The position numbers were made by a program, and so were the translations under genes. Shown here piece after piece: positions 1 to 11,396 of a stretch of DNA of 64,000 bases. The notes below the pieces were generated by a model, which worked only from the letters and a program-made list of their open reading frames with translations, was not told the DNA's origin and ran no database searches. The DNA lies in NCBI GenBank assembly GCA_951394045.1, contig OX595992.1:558001-622000 (forward strand), in the 5' to 3' direction. The stretch comes from Nitzschia sp. DOCU1 (lineage: Eukaryota; Bacillariophyta; Bacillariophyceae; Bacillariales; Bacillariaceae). The stretch's first letter is position 1. Each line of letters starts with the position of its first letter.

Positions 1-2877
1 TGCACAATTTTGTGCAATGCCCGAAACGCTCGCATGAAAGAGGCGCGATGTTTGTCCATGTACATACCATGTGTTTTGAGGATTTCAAGGCACCATTCAA
101 GGTAAAACTCCACGTGCGGAGAAGTGTCCATAATTTTGGCAAGCAACTGCATCAAACGTTCCATATGAATTGGGTTGATGGTACGGACGACATGCATAAT
201 GGAGGCAAATGGAGTCTCTTCTAGCACTTGTCGGACCAGGGCGAATTCATTCAAATGAAGCGCCATCGCCAAGGCTATGACGTGGTCCCCATTGAGGAGC
301 TTGGATTCGACGGCCGCCGGCGTCACATTTTCCGTCAGCGAGATTGGATCAAAAATCATGTCCTCGTCAAGAGAATAGACATGGAGACCCTCGCCAGAAA
401 CCGCAGCCCACTCCCTGCCGGTGGAAGAAAATGACACTTGACTAGTCAATACCTCGACCTTGCTCGACCGAGATCCATCGTCTCCTCGCTTGGCGCCTGG
501 GAGACGAATAGCATTATAGTTCGTCTCGTCGTCCGAATTCGCATGATCGTCAATAGGACCGAAATCCGTCATGTTCTTCGAGTTGAGCTGCAATAAAATA
601 GACGAAACGAGCGTGAGATGTGGGTTTGTCATGCTGAAGCAAAAGTTTCCCGAGGGATGGATCAGTCATTTGAAGGGAGAAGCGCTCAGACATCCAAGGA
701 AGTTGTTCTACTCCAGAGGGGGTCTAATCCCGTCAGGGTTTTACTGCAAACGTTTATGGGATACATCGATCACTGCGTTTCTCCTCTTCTCGAATGACAA
801 GAACCATCGCACTCAATTGGGGAAGCCATGAACTTACCTCATCCAAGACACCATCTAAGCTTCGGTTGAAGGTAACTTGGAACTTCTTCAAAAGAATCTG
901 TTGCGATATTTCGTAGATACAAACATACTTCGAGTTACCTCCAGCCAAGATGCAGGATCCGTCCGCAGAGTAGCAGATGGATGTGAAGTACCGAGATGAC
1001 GCGTTGTTGTCGGCCGTTTGTCGGTCGTTCATTTTTCGACCACCGGCAATGTCACGTCGACCATCGATCTCAAACTTGAGTTTAGCGTTTTCTACGTCCC
1101 AGAAACTAAGGAGGCCGCCAATAGTTCCTGCACACACTTCCTTGCCGTCCGGCCGGTAGGCCACGCACACTACGTCGGTATTGTGCTGAAGACTCTCCGT
1201 GGGGACATTACCTTTGTAGAGATCCCATAACTTTACAGAACCGTCCCAAGATGCACTGGCCAGGGTCCCGCCACTGCTCTGGAACGCAAGAGAGCAGACG
1301 GGCCCACTATGGCCAGTGTAAATGTCAAGAAGCTTCCCCGTTTGCAAATTCCAGGCATAAATGTGAAATGGATCCATGGATCCAGCTGTCACAATCTCTC
1401 CACTGGGATCTGCAGCAAGACTCAGAAACTGCACCGGGGTAGGTGTAGTCAGAGTCTTGAAGGTGCGATACCGGTGAAGGTCGTGCGCTCGAACAGTTCC
1501 GTCCAAACTTGCACTCAGAACCACGCTTGAGTTGGCGAAGCACACACTTGTCACTGGCGCCTGATGGGATTGCTCCATAGTGACATAGCAAAAGCCGCTT
1601 GAGGCATTCCATAGCTTGATCTTGCCATCTTCTCCCCCAGTACATACCACGACCCCATCAGGCGAATATGCCATGCAGCGCATTCCGTATGCGTGTCCCC
1701 GCTGCTTCAGCACATAGGTCTCGGATCTCCATTCCCAAACCAATAGCTGCTGTGAGGTAGGACAGCCCAGTGCCAGCCACTCGCCTGTTTCGTTCAAGAT
1801 ACAGGATTGAATGCGCTGATTCGACCCTACCGACAAGGTGTGTATGTTGGCAACAGAAGGCATTTCGTAAATACCAAAGATGCCCGATGAAAACCCAATG
1901 GCCAAAAGCTTCGAGCGCTGGTTATACGTGGCTGCTATGACAGTGGCCCCTTCTTGATTGAAGTAATGTCGAGACTCATACTTCCACTGGCACCCCACCA
2001 GATGATGACCGTGAGACTTGTTCGTCTCGCTACTTGGCGTTGGCGCCGGTAGCTGGGAATCACCTGAAAAGAAGTCGATCGCTTGGTCCATTTGAGCTTC
2101 AAACTCATCCTCCACAGGGGGCAAATCGATGTCTTCCTTAGCCTGTATTCTGTCTTCGTAGTTTGGCTTCCAGCTCACTAGAGCTCCATCTTGGCTGATC
2201 GAATAACAGCCTTCGATTCGAGATCGATCGGCATTATATGCAAAATAGGCTCCCACAACCGGCGTTTTGTGACCACTCAAAGTGACAGGCAGAAAGTCTT
2301 TGGTGGTATGAGTGGTCCATAGACGCGCCGTGCCGTCCCTACTGGAGGCAACAATCACCGATGAATCCGAGCTCCATTCAATAAAGACCACATCGCTCGA
2401 TTGCCCCGTGTAAGTGCGATGCAGGATTAAAGGAGAGAATTCCTTGCGCAAATGATTTGGTGCAAACCAAACTTGAATGTGCTTGCCGTGAGTCACGGCA
2501 ATGTACTGTCCGCAGGGAGAAAAGACAGCACAGCGGACTTTCCGCTTGAACTTTAATCGGTGTAGGACGACGCCTCGGACAAAATTGACAATCATGGCGT
2601 AAGAATTTACATCCACAACCAAAAGTAAAGTATCGTTTGGCGACAGAGCCATGCATGTGATATTCGACCTTGCCTCGATGGGCAAAGTCCGCACTGTATG
2701 GGTTTTGAGATCTAGCACTTGCACTCGGTTAGAGACGGCTGACAACAGAGTGTTGCCATCGGCTGTGTAGAGAATGTTCGAGCCAGTGCCTTTCCCGCTG
2801 CCTCCATAGGCATCGGCTACGGTTGGATTACCGTAATAAGCCCCACATAGTCGCTGAAGCTTGTAATTGAACTTCAT
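1..2877 (-). CDS. PWP2: PWP2/UTP1, WD40 protein of the SSU processome (C-terminus cut by window edge)
   Basis: Periodic tryptophan protein 2, a nucleolar scaffold of the UTP-B part of the small-subunit processome, needed for early 18S pre-rRNA processing. Exon 1 is complement(838..2877) and exon 2 complement(<1..587). The intron 588-837 has GTAAGT at the donor and TTTTATTGCAG at the acceptor, phase 0. The start MKFNYKLQRLCG resembles the usual PWP2 N-terminus, followed by GNTLLSAVSNRV. About 12-14 WD repeats fill exon 1, for example the segments ending in KLWDLYKG and KLWNASSG. Exon 2 starts after LDE with LNSKNMTDFGP and holds a helical Utp12-like C-terminal region (EFALVRQVLEETPF, then HVEFYLEWCLEIL). 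It is divergent to the gene at 3251. Family assignment is firm; the last residues lie outside the window. Confidence 0.93.
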
Positions 2878-3250
2878 CGCGATTTCATCGTCAAATGTGT
2901 GTCAAACATGACGAAGTACTGTAGGAAAAATGGATGGATCCGCGGAATTTCTTTGGATCAAACCTTAAAAATGGATTTGGGTGGTTTTCAAAGAGGCGCC
3001 CGCGCGAACAGACTGACGTCCAGACGGATGAAACTAAATGAGTACCTCTGTGGGAATGACCTCTCCGACTGAAACTTCTCAACGTTCCCTCTGGGGTTGA
3101 CACCAGCGAAGGTTCGCGATGAAAAGCGCGTGTTGTTGACGACGTCTTCCGATTTCGACACTCTTTCTGACATAAAAATCATCTCGTCGGAGTTGAGATA
3201 GCAAAGCGAGAATCGTCGAAGAAAAAAGATACCCACCATCTCGCTCCACC
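2878..3250. other. Divergent intergenic region between PWP2 and the plastid coiled-coil gene
   Basis: 373 bp separating two divergently transcribed genes, so it should hold both promoters and 5' UTRs. No RNA gene, repeat or recognisable promoter motif was seen. Small ORFs here are not supported. Confidence 0.5.
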
Positions 3251-4027
3251 ATGAGATTCTATTGGACACTCGTTGCATTTCCGACCCTGCTTTGCTCTGC
3301 CTTTGTGCCTTACCACCACCAGCAGCACCAGGCAGCGTTGAAACCAAGGACGCACCGAAAATCGGAGCAATGTCTCTTTTCAACGTCATCTCCAGAGAAG
3401 CAATCCGAAGTCGAGCGTTTATTGCAACGTGCACGAGAACTTCGCGAAAGCGCACAGCAAGCCGAGCACAATGTGCATGTTGCGTTGGCAGAGAAGAAAG
3501 CTCAACAAGATGTCAAGATGGATCACTTAATTGACGATTTGTTCTTTGCAAAGGGAAGTTCGACGCTCGTCGATAGGTTGCGCGATAAGAGTCTTAGTAT
3601 CGACACGCTCGAGCGAATTGTGGACCGTTTGGATGAACGAGAGGTCATCGCCGAAGGGAAAGAGCACGTTCGCCTTGTCGATAAAGACGGTAAGGCGACT
3701 TTTGAAAGAGTCGCGGTTCGAGATGAGAAGGAACTTGCAAAAATTGCAGGAAAGATTGAAGAGTTGATCGAAGCTGTTGGAGTGTTGGACGACGAATTTC
3801 GACGGGAGAGGTTAAGCCAGGGCAAGCCCCATGTGTCTCACACGGAAGATCAACACTGGGGCAGTGGAAAGCGAGCTGAGCGACTGACAAATCGTGCTCA
3901 TGAAATGCGCAGGGAACGTGAAGAACAATTCCAGAAACGATTGGAAGAATTCTACGAGGCGCAACGAGTCAAAAAGGACCGACCTCCGCCACCAAAGGTC
4001 AAGGATGACCACGGCCTCGTTCCTTAG
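3251..4027 (+). CDS. Uncharacterised plastid-targeted coiled-coil protein
   Basis: Single-exon gene of 258 aa; the ATG at 3251 follows a favourable CCACC context. The N-terminus MRFYWTLVAFPTLLCSAFVP is a signal peptide with a CSA-FVP cleavage site. In algae with red secondary plastids an aromatic residue directly after signal cleavage, the ASAFAP motif, marks proteins imported through four membranes, so I infer a plastid stroma location. The mature part is highly charged and helical: heptad-like stretches at about residues 45-95 and 195-245, and a middle segment rich in D, E, K and R (EKELAKIAGKIEELIEA). It ends in a proline/lysine tail (DRPPPPKVKDD). No catalytic motif is visible and I do not recognise the family. 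It converges with the PsbP-like gene. Confidence 0.72.
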   Translation: MRFYWTLVAFPTLLCSAFVPYHHQQHQAALKPRTHRKSEQCLFSTSSPEKQSEVERLLQRARELRESAQQAEHNVHVALAEKKAQQDVKMDHLIDDLFFAKGSSTLVDRLRDKSLSIDTLERIVDRLDEREVIAEGKEHVRLVDKDGKATFERVAVRDEKELAKIAGKIEELIEAVGVLDDEFRRERLSQGKPHVSHTEDQHWGSGKRAERLTNRAHEMRREREEQFQKRLEEFYEAQRVKKDRPPPPKVKDDHGLVP

Positions 4028-4460
4028 GGTCAACGCTACCAACAATAGATAAACTTTCCCCACCATTTCCACCGCCAATTTCCACAATCCCAATCTCATT
4101 TCCGTGGGGCCGGGCTCCACTATCAAGGTGCCGGTCGCACCATCGGACTCTGTAGAGCGGCTGACACAATGACATTGAGTAGAAACCCCAACATTTCTCT
4201 GAACTTAAGAGTAGCAGCATGTAGCCAAGCTCGAGAAGATCAAGATAAATATAATAGTGTGTCAGTGTTAACACCGATGACATTATGCTGGAACGATGGT
4301 ACTCTTAGTGCTTACCAGCTCGACTAAGAGCGTCCAAACTCAATGGGGCAATGCGTAAGTTTCCAGCCTATGGCCGTGCTTCTAGGTAAACATTAAGAGT
4401 TGGAGGCAAAATGGAAATCTAGATGTGGCATAGCTATTATCTTTCCATGAGATGCCTTTT
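4028..4460. other. Convergent intergenic region
   Basis: 433 bp between two converging genes, expected to contain both 3' UTRs and polyadenylation sites. No other structure was seen. Confidence 0.5.
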
Positions 4461-5580
4461 CTACTCCGACTCGTATTGGACGAGTTCATTCGAGAAGTTG
4501 AGTCCATCAGCGTACACACGGAAGCTGCTTGTGATATCACGAAGCGTTTGCTCAGTCTTCTTGTATCTACAGAAACCAAGTCGCAATAAAGTGAGATAAT
4601 GCTGGAAACGACAACGACGACTAGTCGCCACATCCGCTCGCTGCTCCGACGTACCTCTCCCGCGTACTGGCAGCCCACAAGACCTCCACAGCTTTTCCTT
4701 GACTAGTAATCGCCGCAACACCCCGACGATCTACCTCAAATCCAGCACCCGTAAGGAGTTCGTACTTGAAATCGCAAATTACATACTCCTTTCCGTCATA
4801 ATCGGCCTTGGATTGTGGAACAACTTTGGTTACTTTGAAATTCTGGTAAATGTTTGCTGATTTTTGAGAAATCGCCTTTTGCAGGACCTTTTCAAACAAG
4901 GGTTTTTCGGCCTCCGAGATATTCTAGGACGGCGACAAAGAACAAACCGATGTGAGAGCGCGCTGGAGAGAGCGGGACCGATAGCAGGTTCCCTAACTTA
5001 CATCGACGTGGCCGTCGTCCATGTAAACGAAAAGAGTAGCTGTATCTCCCTTTGCGTATTCACCGGCCTGAATGGTTCCATCTTCTCCGTTCACATCATT
5101 GCTTGGAAGCGTCACGACCCATGTCACTGGATGATTCATCAAAACAAGGAGAGGGAATCGATTCTTTCCCTTGCCCCAAATCTCAAGAAGCGGAGTCAGA
5201 CCATTAGGCACCGGTCCTAGTGGTGGCAAGCCATAACTGTTGAATCAAGTGAGAGAGTTGATGGCAGGACGAATGTGAGAAGACGCCCATAGCTAGTTTC
5301 TAAACCTAATCCATCATGGCCCTTACGCTCTCAAACGCTCGCTGACTTTGCCAACACCACCCACAGCATTTGCTGGTGGTGCCAAGACGCCGAATCCAAG
5401 TCCACTGGTGGCGATGGACAAAGCAGCAGCTCCAGCTTTACCGAAGAAGTCCCGACGGGTATCCCCATCTGATGTCAACGCTTTCAGTTGCATCGAATGT
5501 CGCCTCGACTCCATCTGGCCGAAGTTGAAGGCAGAGCACTGGCAAGCAGCCGTCAAGGTAACAAAGGCCGCAAACTTCAT
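4461..5580 (-). CDS. PsbP-like thylakoid lumen protein
   Basis: Four exons: complement(join(4461..4566,4655..4923,5002..5236,5327..5580)), about 287 aa; all introns are GT-AG (donors GTAAGG, GTAAGT, GTACGT) and frames join cleanly. The N-terminus has a signal peptide ending CSAFNF (plastid import), then TRRDFFGKAGAAAL, a twin-arginine motif with a hydrophobic stretch ending in PPANA, a typical lumen cleavage site. The mature part matches the PsbP/OEC23 fold: DGHVDV, then KYELLTGAGFEVDRRGVAA, then EVLWAASTRERY, and a final helix (EQTLRDITSSFRVY). PsbP proteins stabilise the oxygen-evolving complex of photosystem II or assist assembly. Which PsbP-like subfamily this belongs to cannot be decided here. 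Confidence 0.85.
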
Positions 5581-6198
5581 TATTGTTGATTTTAAGCCGA
5601 GCCTACGAAAACCACAATTCTATTCCAAAGGCAATGCAAGACTATCCTTGGCTTTAAAGCGCGGCGAGAAGAGGCCTTCGTTGCATGTCACAACCACATC
5701 GGTTCCACCTCATCGTCTTGGCATCATCGGATGCCTTTGATTTCGAGATGCGTCGATCGAACGAACCCCGTCGCAAAAGATCGCAATCGTGACGTCAGTC
5801 AACCGTCTTTGAGTGGGTCACGGCCGTTTTCAATCACGAGTGTTTAGTCGCCTCAATCGTTTGGGAGACGCATCATTATCCATCTCTGTCGTTGTCCTTT
5901 GGGGGGCAGAGCCTGGTGTTGCGATCAATTATTCTCTACAATGGTCTGAGTTGCCTTACCAGCAGTAATAATCTTGTCGCCTTTTCTCCTCTCTGGTAGA
6001 GTAGCCCTACGGCAGAACTTTACCTTCTAATAGCTTTTGGGCTTACCCTATTTTTGGCTGCGCCGCCAGCCATTGTTAATCTGAGTAGCCCTTACAGCCA
6101 ACAGATCCCTACACATATGATATCGCTATACTTTTCTACAGGTAAATGTACTGATACTTTTAACTTTTACTGCGCTAGTCTCGTATACGAAACGAAAC
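5581..6198. other. Intergenic region upstream of the PsbP-like gene
   Basis: 618 bp holding the 5' region of the PsbP-like gene and the 3' region of NDUFV1. Small ORFs overlap it without codon or homology support. No repeat or RNA gene was recognised. Confidence 0.45.
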
Positions 6199-7842
6199 TT
6201 ATGCCTTGGCCGACTTGTATGTCAATCCAGCTCCATGTTCTTTGGTCCATTCTTCATTGTTGAATGGATCTCCACTCCAAGACTTTTGAAAGGCCGCCTC
6301 GGCATCAAAACTGGACGGATCGTCGATGCGCTTTTCAATATCCGCCTTGAAGTGTCGGATGAGACCTTGAATGGGCCAGGCGGCAGCGTCACCAAGGGCA
6401 CAAATAGTCTGTCCCTCGATTTGCCGAGAAATCTCTTCCAACATGGGGATTTCGCGCTTGTCGGCATCGCCCTTTTCCATGCGGATCAAAACGTCTTCTA
6501 GCCACGAAGTTCCTTCACGGCAAGGTGTGCACTGACCACAAGACTCGTGCTTGTAAAAGTGTGACAATCTTCGAATGGCGCCAACCATGTCCACAGTATT
6601 GTCAAACATGGTGACAGCCGCAGTTCCCAAACCAGATCCCTTCGATCTCAAGTCATCAAAGTCCATAATAGCTTCATCGCACAGCTGCTTGTTAAGGACA
6701 GGAACAGACGATCCTCCGGGGATGCAAGCTTGGAGGGAATCCCAACCATTTCGCATACCGCCGCAGTGTTTCTCGATTAGTTCCTGCAGAGGAATCGACA
6801 TGGATTCCTCAACAACCTTGGGGTTCTTGACGTGCCCCGAGATACCAAACAACTTGGTTCCTCGGTTATTCTCTCGTCCAAAGGAAGCGAACCACGACGC
6901 ACCTCTACGCAGGATGGTCGGCGAGACAGCGACCGTCTCCACGTTGGTGACGGTGGAAGGGCATCCAAAGACACCCACACCCGCGGGAAATGGAGGCTTG
7001 AGACGAGGCTTTCCTTGACGGCCTTCCAAACTCTCAATCAGAGCCGTTTCTTCTCCGCAAATGTAGGCACCTGCTCCGCGATGGAGAAAAATGTCAAAAT
7101 CATATCCAGATCCGCAAGCATTCTTTCCAAGAAAGCCCGCACTGTACGCCTCGTGGATGGCTTCATCTAGAACCACAGCCTCATTAAAGTATTCTCCACG
7201 AATGTAAATGTACGCTGCTCTAGCCCGCATGGCATAACCCGCGATCAAGCATCCTTCCACAAGTTTGTGAGGATCCTTTCGCATAATCTCCCGATCCTTA
7301 CAAGTTCCGGGCTCGGATTCATCCGCATTCACCACCAAAAAGGAAGGGCGGCCATCCGTATTCTTGGGCATGAAGGACCACTTGAGACCCGAAGGAAAGC
7401 CAGCACCACCACGGCCGCGCAATCCCGAGTCCTTGATTTCTTGGACGATCCAATCGGGGCCCATCCACATGATTTCCTTGGTCATGTGCCAATCGCCACG
7501 TCCCATGGCATCCTTGAGACGCCAATCCTGTTCACCATATAGATTGGTGAATATTCTGTCTTCATCTGCCAAAGTAACGCCATAGGCACTGCCATTGTTA
7601 AAAGGAGGTGTAGTAGATAAGGCGATGATTAGACAAAGAATTTGCTTTAGATCCAGATTTTGCAATACAGAAATTCTCCCTCAAATACGAAATTTGCCCC
7701 CAAACAACAAGGCATCGGCATGTCCATCACGAACTTACCCACTTCCGGCAAGCAAATCGGCCTTGGAAGACAAGGATCGAGTGCCCCTCTTCGCCACTGC
7801 CAAGGCAGCCCTACGACTAGCTGCTACTGCAATCGACGCCAT
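6199..7842 (-). CDS. NDUFV1: NADH:ubiquinone oxidoreductase 51 kDa subunit (NDUFV1/NuoF)
   Basis: Two exons, complement(join(6199..7588,7739..7842)), 497 aa, intron phase 2 (donor GTAAGT). This is the peripheral-arm subunit of mitochondrial complex I that oxidises NADH, carries FMN and holds iron-sulfur cluster N3. Exon 1 encodes a short basic, Ser/Ala-rich mitochondrial presequence ([20 protein letters not shown]). The body shows the FMN/NADH glycine loop [18 protein letters not shown], the acidic NADH site around [14 protein letters not shown], an SLBB region, and the 4Fe-4S ligands in [12 protein letters not shown] plus the distal cysteine in TICALGDA. Length and motif order are normal for the family. 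It diverges from the SMP/C2 gene at 8340. Confidence 0.96.
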
Positions 7843-8339
7843 GATCAATTAATTTGTGAGACTCGAGAAAAGCATAAGCGTCATCGTCAAACAAAACCGA
7901 TTCGAGATGCGCCGTCTCGCTGATGTGGAATTCGTTCGCAGGACAGACGTCCCACCTTCTTCGCATCCAATCATGAAATGCAGTCTCATACTTATGACTA
8001 TGACCTATTGTCATACTGTCTGTGGTCGCAAAAGTTCGGACCGTCGGAGTGGGGCGCCCCCTGAAGATCTTTTTTGGCGGCGCGCTGTCGCCTCGGTTCT
8101 CTTGGATCCTGTTGCTACTACGGAAAGGGTAAGCAACTGTGCTTATCCTATGTCGTTTCTTCCACTCTGGGGGCTGTTGCAACTCTACATTGTACTCTCA
8201 GAGCTCGTCATTGTGCTGTTCGTTTTCGAGTAGAGTTGCCCCCTACGTTGGCTAGATTGCCGCTGCCAAGCGAGGGTTGTCAGGGCTTTAGGCGATCCTT
8301 AAAAGTGCAGCTGAATTCAGAACACAAGCTTCAAACAAC
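7843..8339. other. Divergent intergenic region between NDUFV1 and the SMP/C2 gene
   Basis: 497 bp between two divergently transcribed genes, presumably a bidirectional promoter region. No repeat, RNA gene or clear core-promoter motif was seen. Confidence 0.45.
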
Positions 8340-10457
8340 ATGGTTCTAATAATAGCAACCTCCTCGAACTCGGGTGGAAAGAGCAACTTTTGGACTGGCG
8401 TCTTTTGTGGTGCTACCTTGTCGGCTGTCGCCTTGACGTGGTGGTCCATTCCCAAAAAGCCCAGACCACCGTCCAAAACAACGACCACTGAAAAAGGCAT
8501 GGCCTTTTTGCGGGGCAAACATGCGACGCCTTCCTTTTTGACAAATATCATGGAGCAATTATGGACGTACATGAAGATTGCAGGTGCCGAGACGATTCGG
8601 AAAACGGTGGAACCTTCCTTTGCCGAGCTGCCGGGGCCCATGAAAACGTGCCGATTCACCAAGCTAGATTTGGGGAATGTTCCAATGCGCATGGACAATA
8701 TTGTGGTACATCCGTTGCAGTCGGATGGAAGTGTGCAATTTGATATGGATCTTCACTGGGACGGAGAATGTGACTTTGAGCTTAGGGCGGACTACATTGG
8801 AACCTTTGGAGTCCGACATTTAAAAATGTTTGGACGCATGGCCATTGTGCTCAAGCCACTTACCAATGAACTGCCCCTGGTATCAGGGATTCAATATGGA
8901 TTCATCAACATGCCGACTATTGAACTATCGTTTAGTGGACTGGCGTCGGTAGCCGAATTATCAGTACTCGAAGCGACCGTCCAACAAGCGCTTCAGTCAA
9001 GCTTGTCGACGACCGTATTGCCGCACCGTCGATTATACAAAATGGTCGAGACTAACAATTTTCTGGACACGTATCAGCCACCCATTGGGGTTCTACGATT
9101 GACGGTACAACGTGGCAAAGGTTTCATCATTGAGAAACGCTTCTTGGCCAAGGATGATATCCCCGACGTCTATCTGAATGTGTCTTTGGGTGCCATGCCA
9201 GCCAAGTGGCGAACAAAGACCATCAAAGATAATTTGAAGCCGGAATGGGGGGAAACAGGAGACTTTTGCTTGTATGATCGAGGACAAATGGTGAAAATTC
9301 ATGCCTGGGACGAGGATGAAGGGCCACTGGATCCAGATGACGATCTAGGAGTGGCTCAGATTACAGTGGCCGATATGCTTTTGTCGCCTCGACGGACAGT
9401 GACTTTGCCGCTGGAACTTTACAACAAAAAGAAACGCAAAGACGCAAAGACGGGGGCTTCTGTGACAATGTCGTGCGATATTTGTGCCTGGACGAGCGAT
9501 TTGAGCAGTTTGGACGATTCGAATTTTACGCCCGAACTCCACAATGAGATTTGCGGGTTGCTAGTAGTCATCATCAATCGGGCATTTGACCTACCATTGA
9601 GTCCAAAGACAGCTTGTACATTTGTGAAGGTGACCTACGGCGGCAAGGAATATGATTCCAATATGATTTACGATTATCCAGGTTGGGATCCACTGAATCC
9701 AATCTACGACACGGAAATTACGATACCCATCACCAAGCTGAAGCCGCGAGACGACAATGCCACGGTTCAGCTCGACTTGATTAATCTGGCCAATGAAAAG
9801 TCCACCATCCTAGGGTCCCGTACTGTTACCTTTGCCAGCCTCAAAGGACTACCGAACAATACATTGACCGAGCGCTGCGAAATTGGCAAGAAGGGCGCCT
9901 CTTTGGAATTTCGTGTGTCCTTGAGTGGTGTCCTGGCACCTTCTCCCAATGGCATAACGGTGGATGCAAGATCAAGTATCCTAGCACCTGGGACATCCTT
10001 TGACTCTCCATCGCCACTGCGCTCGTCGGGCAAGCTGAATAATTCTGTGCGTTTTGACTTACACGATGACCCACATGGCGAGACATTTCGATTGACGATC
10101 GTCAAGGCTCGGGGATTGAAGATCCGAGAAGAACTGTTTGGTTTTGATGTCCCCGATGTCTACTTCCAAGTGCAATTCGATGGCGATACGTTTACAACCA
10201 GCGTGCAACACAACAACGTCACTCCAAAGTGGGACGAAACAAAAGAATGGAAACTGAAGGATCATGGTCAAGTGATATCTATCCAAGGTTGGGATCGAAA
10301 TGGAGAAGATGGAACCCCGGACGTACCCATTGGCATAGTAAGAACAACCGTGGGGAATCTGCTTCTTGCAGGGGGGTCCGTCGAGTTGGAGCTGTTGAAT
10401 GACAACCATATCCCAAGTGGAGTCTTCGTAACCATACGCGCCGTTACGGTGCTGTAG
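8340..10457 (+). CDS. Extended-synaptotagmin-like protein (TM + SMP + three C2 domains)
   Basis: Single exon, 705 aa, ATG at 8340. Extended synaptotagmins (plant SYT, yeast tricalbins) anchor in the ER and transfer lipids at contact sites with the plasma membrane or plastid. Residues about 16-36 (FWTGVFCGATLSAVALTWW) form the membrane hairpin. Residues about 60-240 fit an SMP lipid-transfer domain (FLTNIMEQLW, HLKMFGRMAIVLKPL, GIQYGFINMPTIELSFSGL). Three C2 domains follow: about 248-365 with acidic calcium loops (AWDEDEGPLDPDDDLG), about 405-525 (less acidic, LVVIINRAFDLP), and about 585-700 (LTIVKARGLK, GWDRNGEDGTPD). C2-A and C2-C keep Asp-rich loops, so calcium-dependent lipid binding is likely; C2-B looks degenerate. 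Confidence 0.88.
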   Translation: MVLIIATSSNSGGKSNFWTGVFCGATLSAVALTWWSIPKKPRPPSKTTTTEKGMAFLRGKHATPSFLTNIMEQLWTYMKIAGAETIRKTVEPSFAELPGPMKTCRFTKLDLGNVPMRMDNIVVHPLQSDGSVQFDMDLHWDGECDFELRADYIGTFGVRHLKMFGRMAIVLKPLTNELPLVSGIQYGFINMPTIELSFSGLASVAELSVLEATVQQALQSSLSTTVLPHRRLYKMVETNNFLDTYQPPIGVLRLTVQRGKGFIIEKRFLAKDDIPDVYLNVSLGAMPAKWRTKTIKDNLKPEWGETGDFCLYDRGQMVKIHAWDEDEGPLDPDDDLGVAQITVADMLLSPRRTVTLPLELYNKKKRKDAKTGASVTMSCDICAWTSDLSSLDDSNFTPELHNEICGLLVVIINRAFDLPLSPKTACTFVKVTYGGKEYDSNMIYDYPGWDPLNPIYDTEITIPITKLKPRDDNATVQLDLINLANEKSTILGSRTVTFASLKGLPNNTLTERCEIGKKGASLEFRVSLSGVLAPSPNGITVDARSSILAPGTSFDSPSPLRSSGKLNNSVRFDLHDDPHGETFRLTIVKARGLKIREELFGFDVPDVYFQVQFDGDTFTTSVQHNNVTPKWDETKEWKLKDHGQVISIQGWDRNGEDGTPDVPIGIVRTTVGNLLLAGGSVELELLNDNHIPSGVFVTIRAVTVL

Positions 10458-10734
10458 CTAAGTACTACTAGTATTATCAAATACTTTCGATCTTGTGGAT
10501 AGCTTGGATCGCTCAGTAGAGGATTATGAACTTGCGTGTGAAAATGAGTGGGAGGGTTGATCCCCACTGCCTGAATTCTTGGGATGATTGCACCACAATG
10601 ATAGCCGAAAACTTGATAATAATAAACACAATGATTAACTGTTAATAGTCTACTAGATCGACAACAGCTGCCCAATGGGGCTGTTACGTTGTACGGGGGA
10701 TGGGCCAATACCCACGCGTATTACCCACCATTAC

Positions 10735-10965
10735 TACTATTACTAGCACCCTTGGGCCAAACATCTTTGGCAGCTTGATAGAACAACCCGTCTTCGTCTC
10801 GGGAGGAAGAACGATGCTTGTTCATGCCAACCTTTGGCAGCAAAGTCAGTCCGAAATCCTCCTTGAGAGGACAGGGGCGCAATATTTGGTAACCAGCTCC
10901 GGAAATGCAGTGGGCAAGTTGTTCAGCATGGGCAGATAGGCTGTGAGGTGCAGCTTCCTGCCACG
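10735..10965 (-). pseudogene. C-terminal fragment of the SGNH/sulfotransferase gene family (fragment 1)
   Basis: Read on the minus strand this stretch gives GLTLLPKVGMNKHRSS followed by DGLFYQAAKDVW, the near-C-terminal part of the family members at 22040 and 40384; upstream, in another frame, are the remains of LHLTAYLPTLNNL and FPELVAKSCASV. No upstream domains are present, the frame is broken and the C-terminal end is missing. It is a relic, closest in wording to the member at 40384 (KHRSS, GLYQAAKDVW). Confidence 0.8.
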
Positions 10966-11040
10966 TAAGTAAAAAGAGTACCATCTTGCCACGGTGCTGT
11001 CGTATGGTCGTCGACCAAGTTCATCTCAACCAGCAACAAC

Positions 11041-11350
11041 CACGAGGTCTTCTGAAAAAGCAACAATGATTACTGCGGAAGCTTGACTATCCTTTCCACA
11101 AACGTGTGCAAGTCATAAGCTTCTTTGCAAACTTTGGGAATGCCCTCAGGTAGATCCTTCCAACAAGCATAGTCCATGGCGTGTAGTGTGCACAGCGCCT
11201 GGGCTATAGGAGTGCTACTATTAGCACCCTTGGCCCAAACGTCTTTGGCAACTTGATAGAACCCACCATCCTCTTGGGAGGAAGGATGCCTATTCATCCC
11301 AACCTCTGGCAGCAACGTCAGTCCAAACTCCTTTGGGAGGACTAACAATA
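11041..11350 (-). pseudogene. C-terminal fragment of the SGNH/sulfotransferase gene family (fragment 2)
   Basis: Minus-strand reading VLPKEFGLTLLPEVGMNRH, DGGFYQVAKDVWAKGANSS, LHAMDYACWKDLPEGIP up to the C-terminus. The similarity continues past the stop into about 30 bp of 3' flank shared with 22000-22039 (GAGGTCTTCTGAAAAAGC). The gene is therefore cut on its 5' side only, at about 11345, where unrelated sequence and then a transposase remnant begin. It sits immediately left of the duplicated block, where an original SGNH/sulfotransferase gene would be expected under an unequal-crossover model. Confidence 0.82.
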
Positions 11351-11396
11351 CATACTAGTCCATTATTTGTATATGTATTTGTTCTAAATTAGAAAA

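Noticed and set aside
754..837. Continuation of the PWP2 frame past LDE (VSSWLPQLSAMVLV...)
   Set aside because: It begins with a GTAAGT donor and has no similarity to PWP2; the frame resumes correctly after the acceptor at 588.
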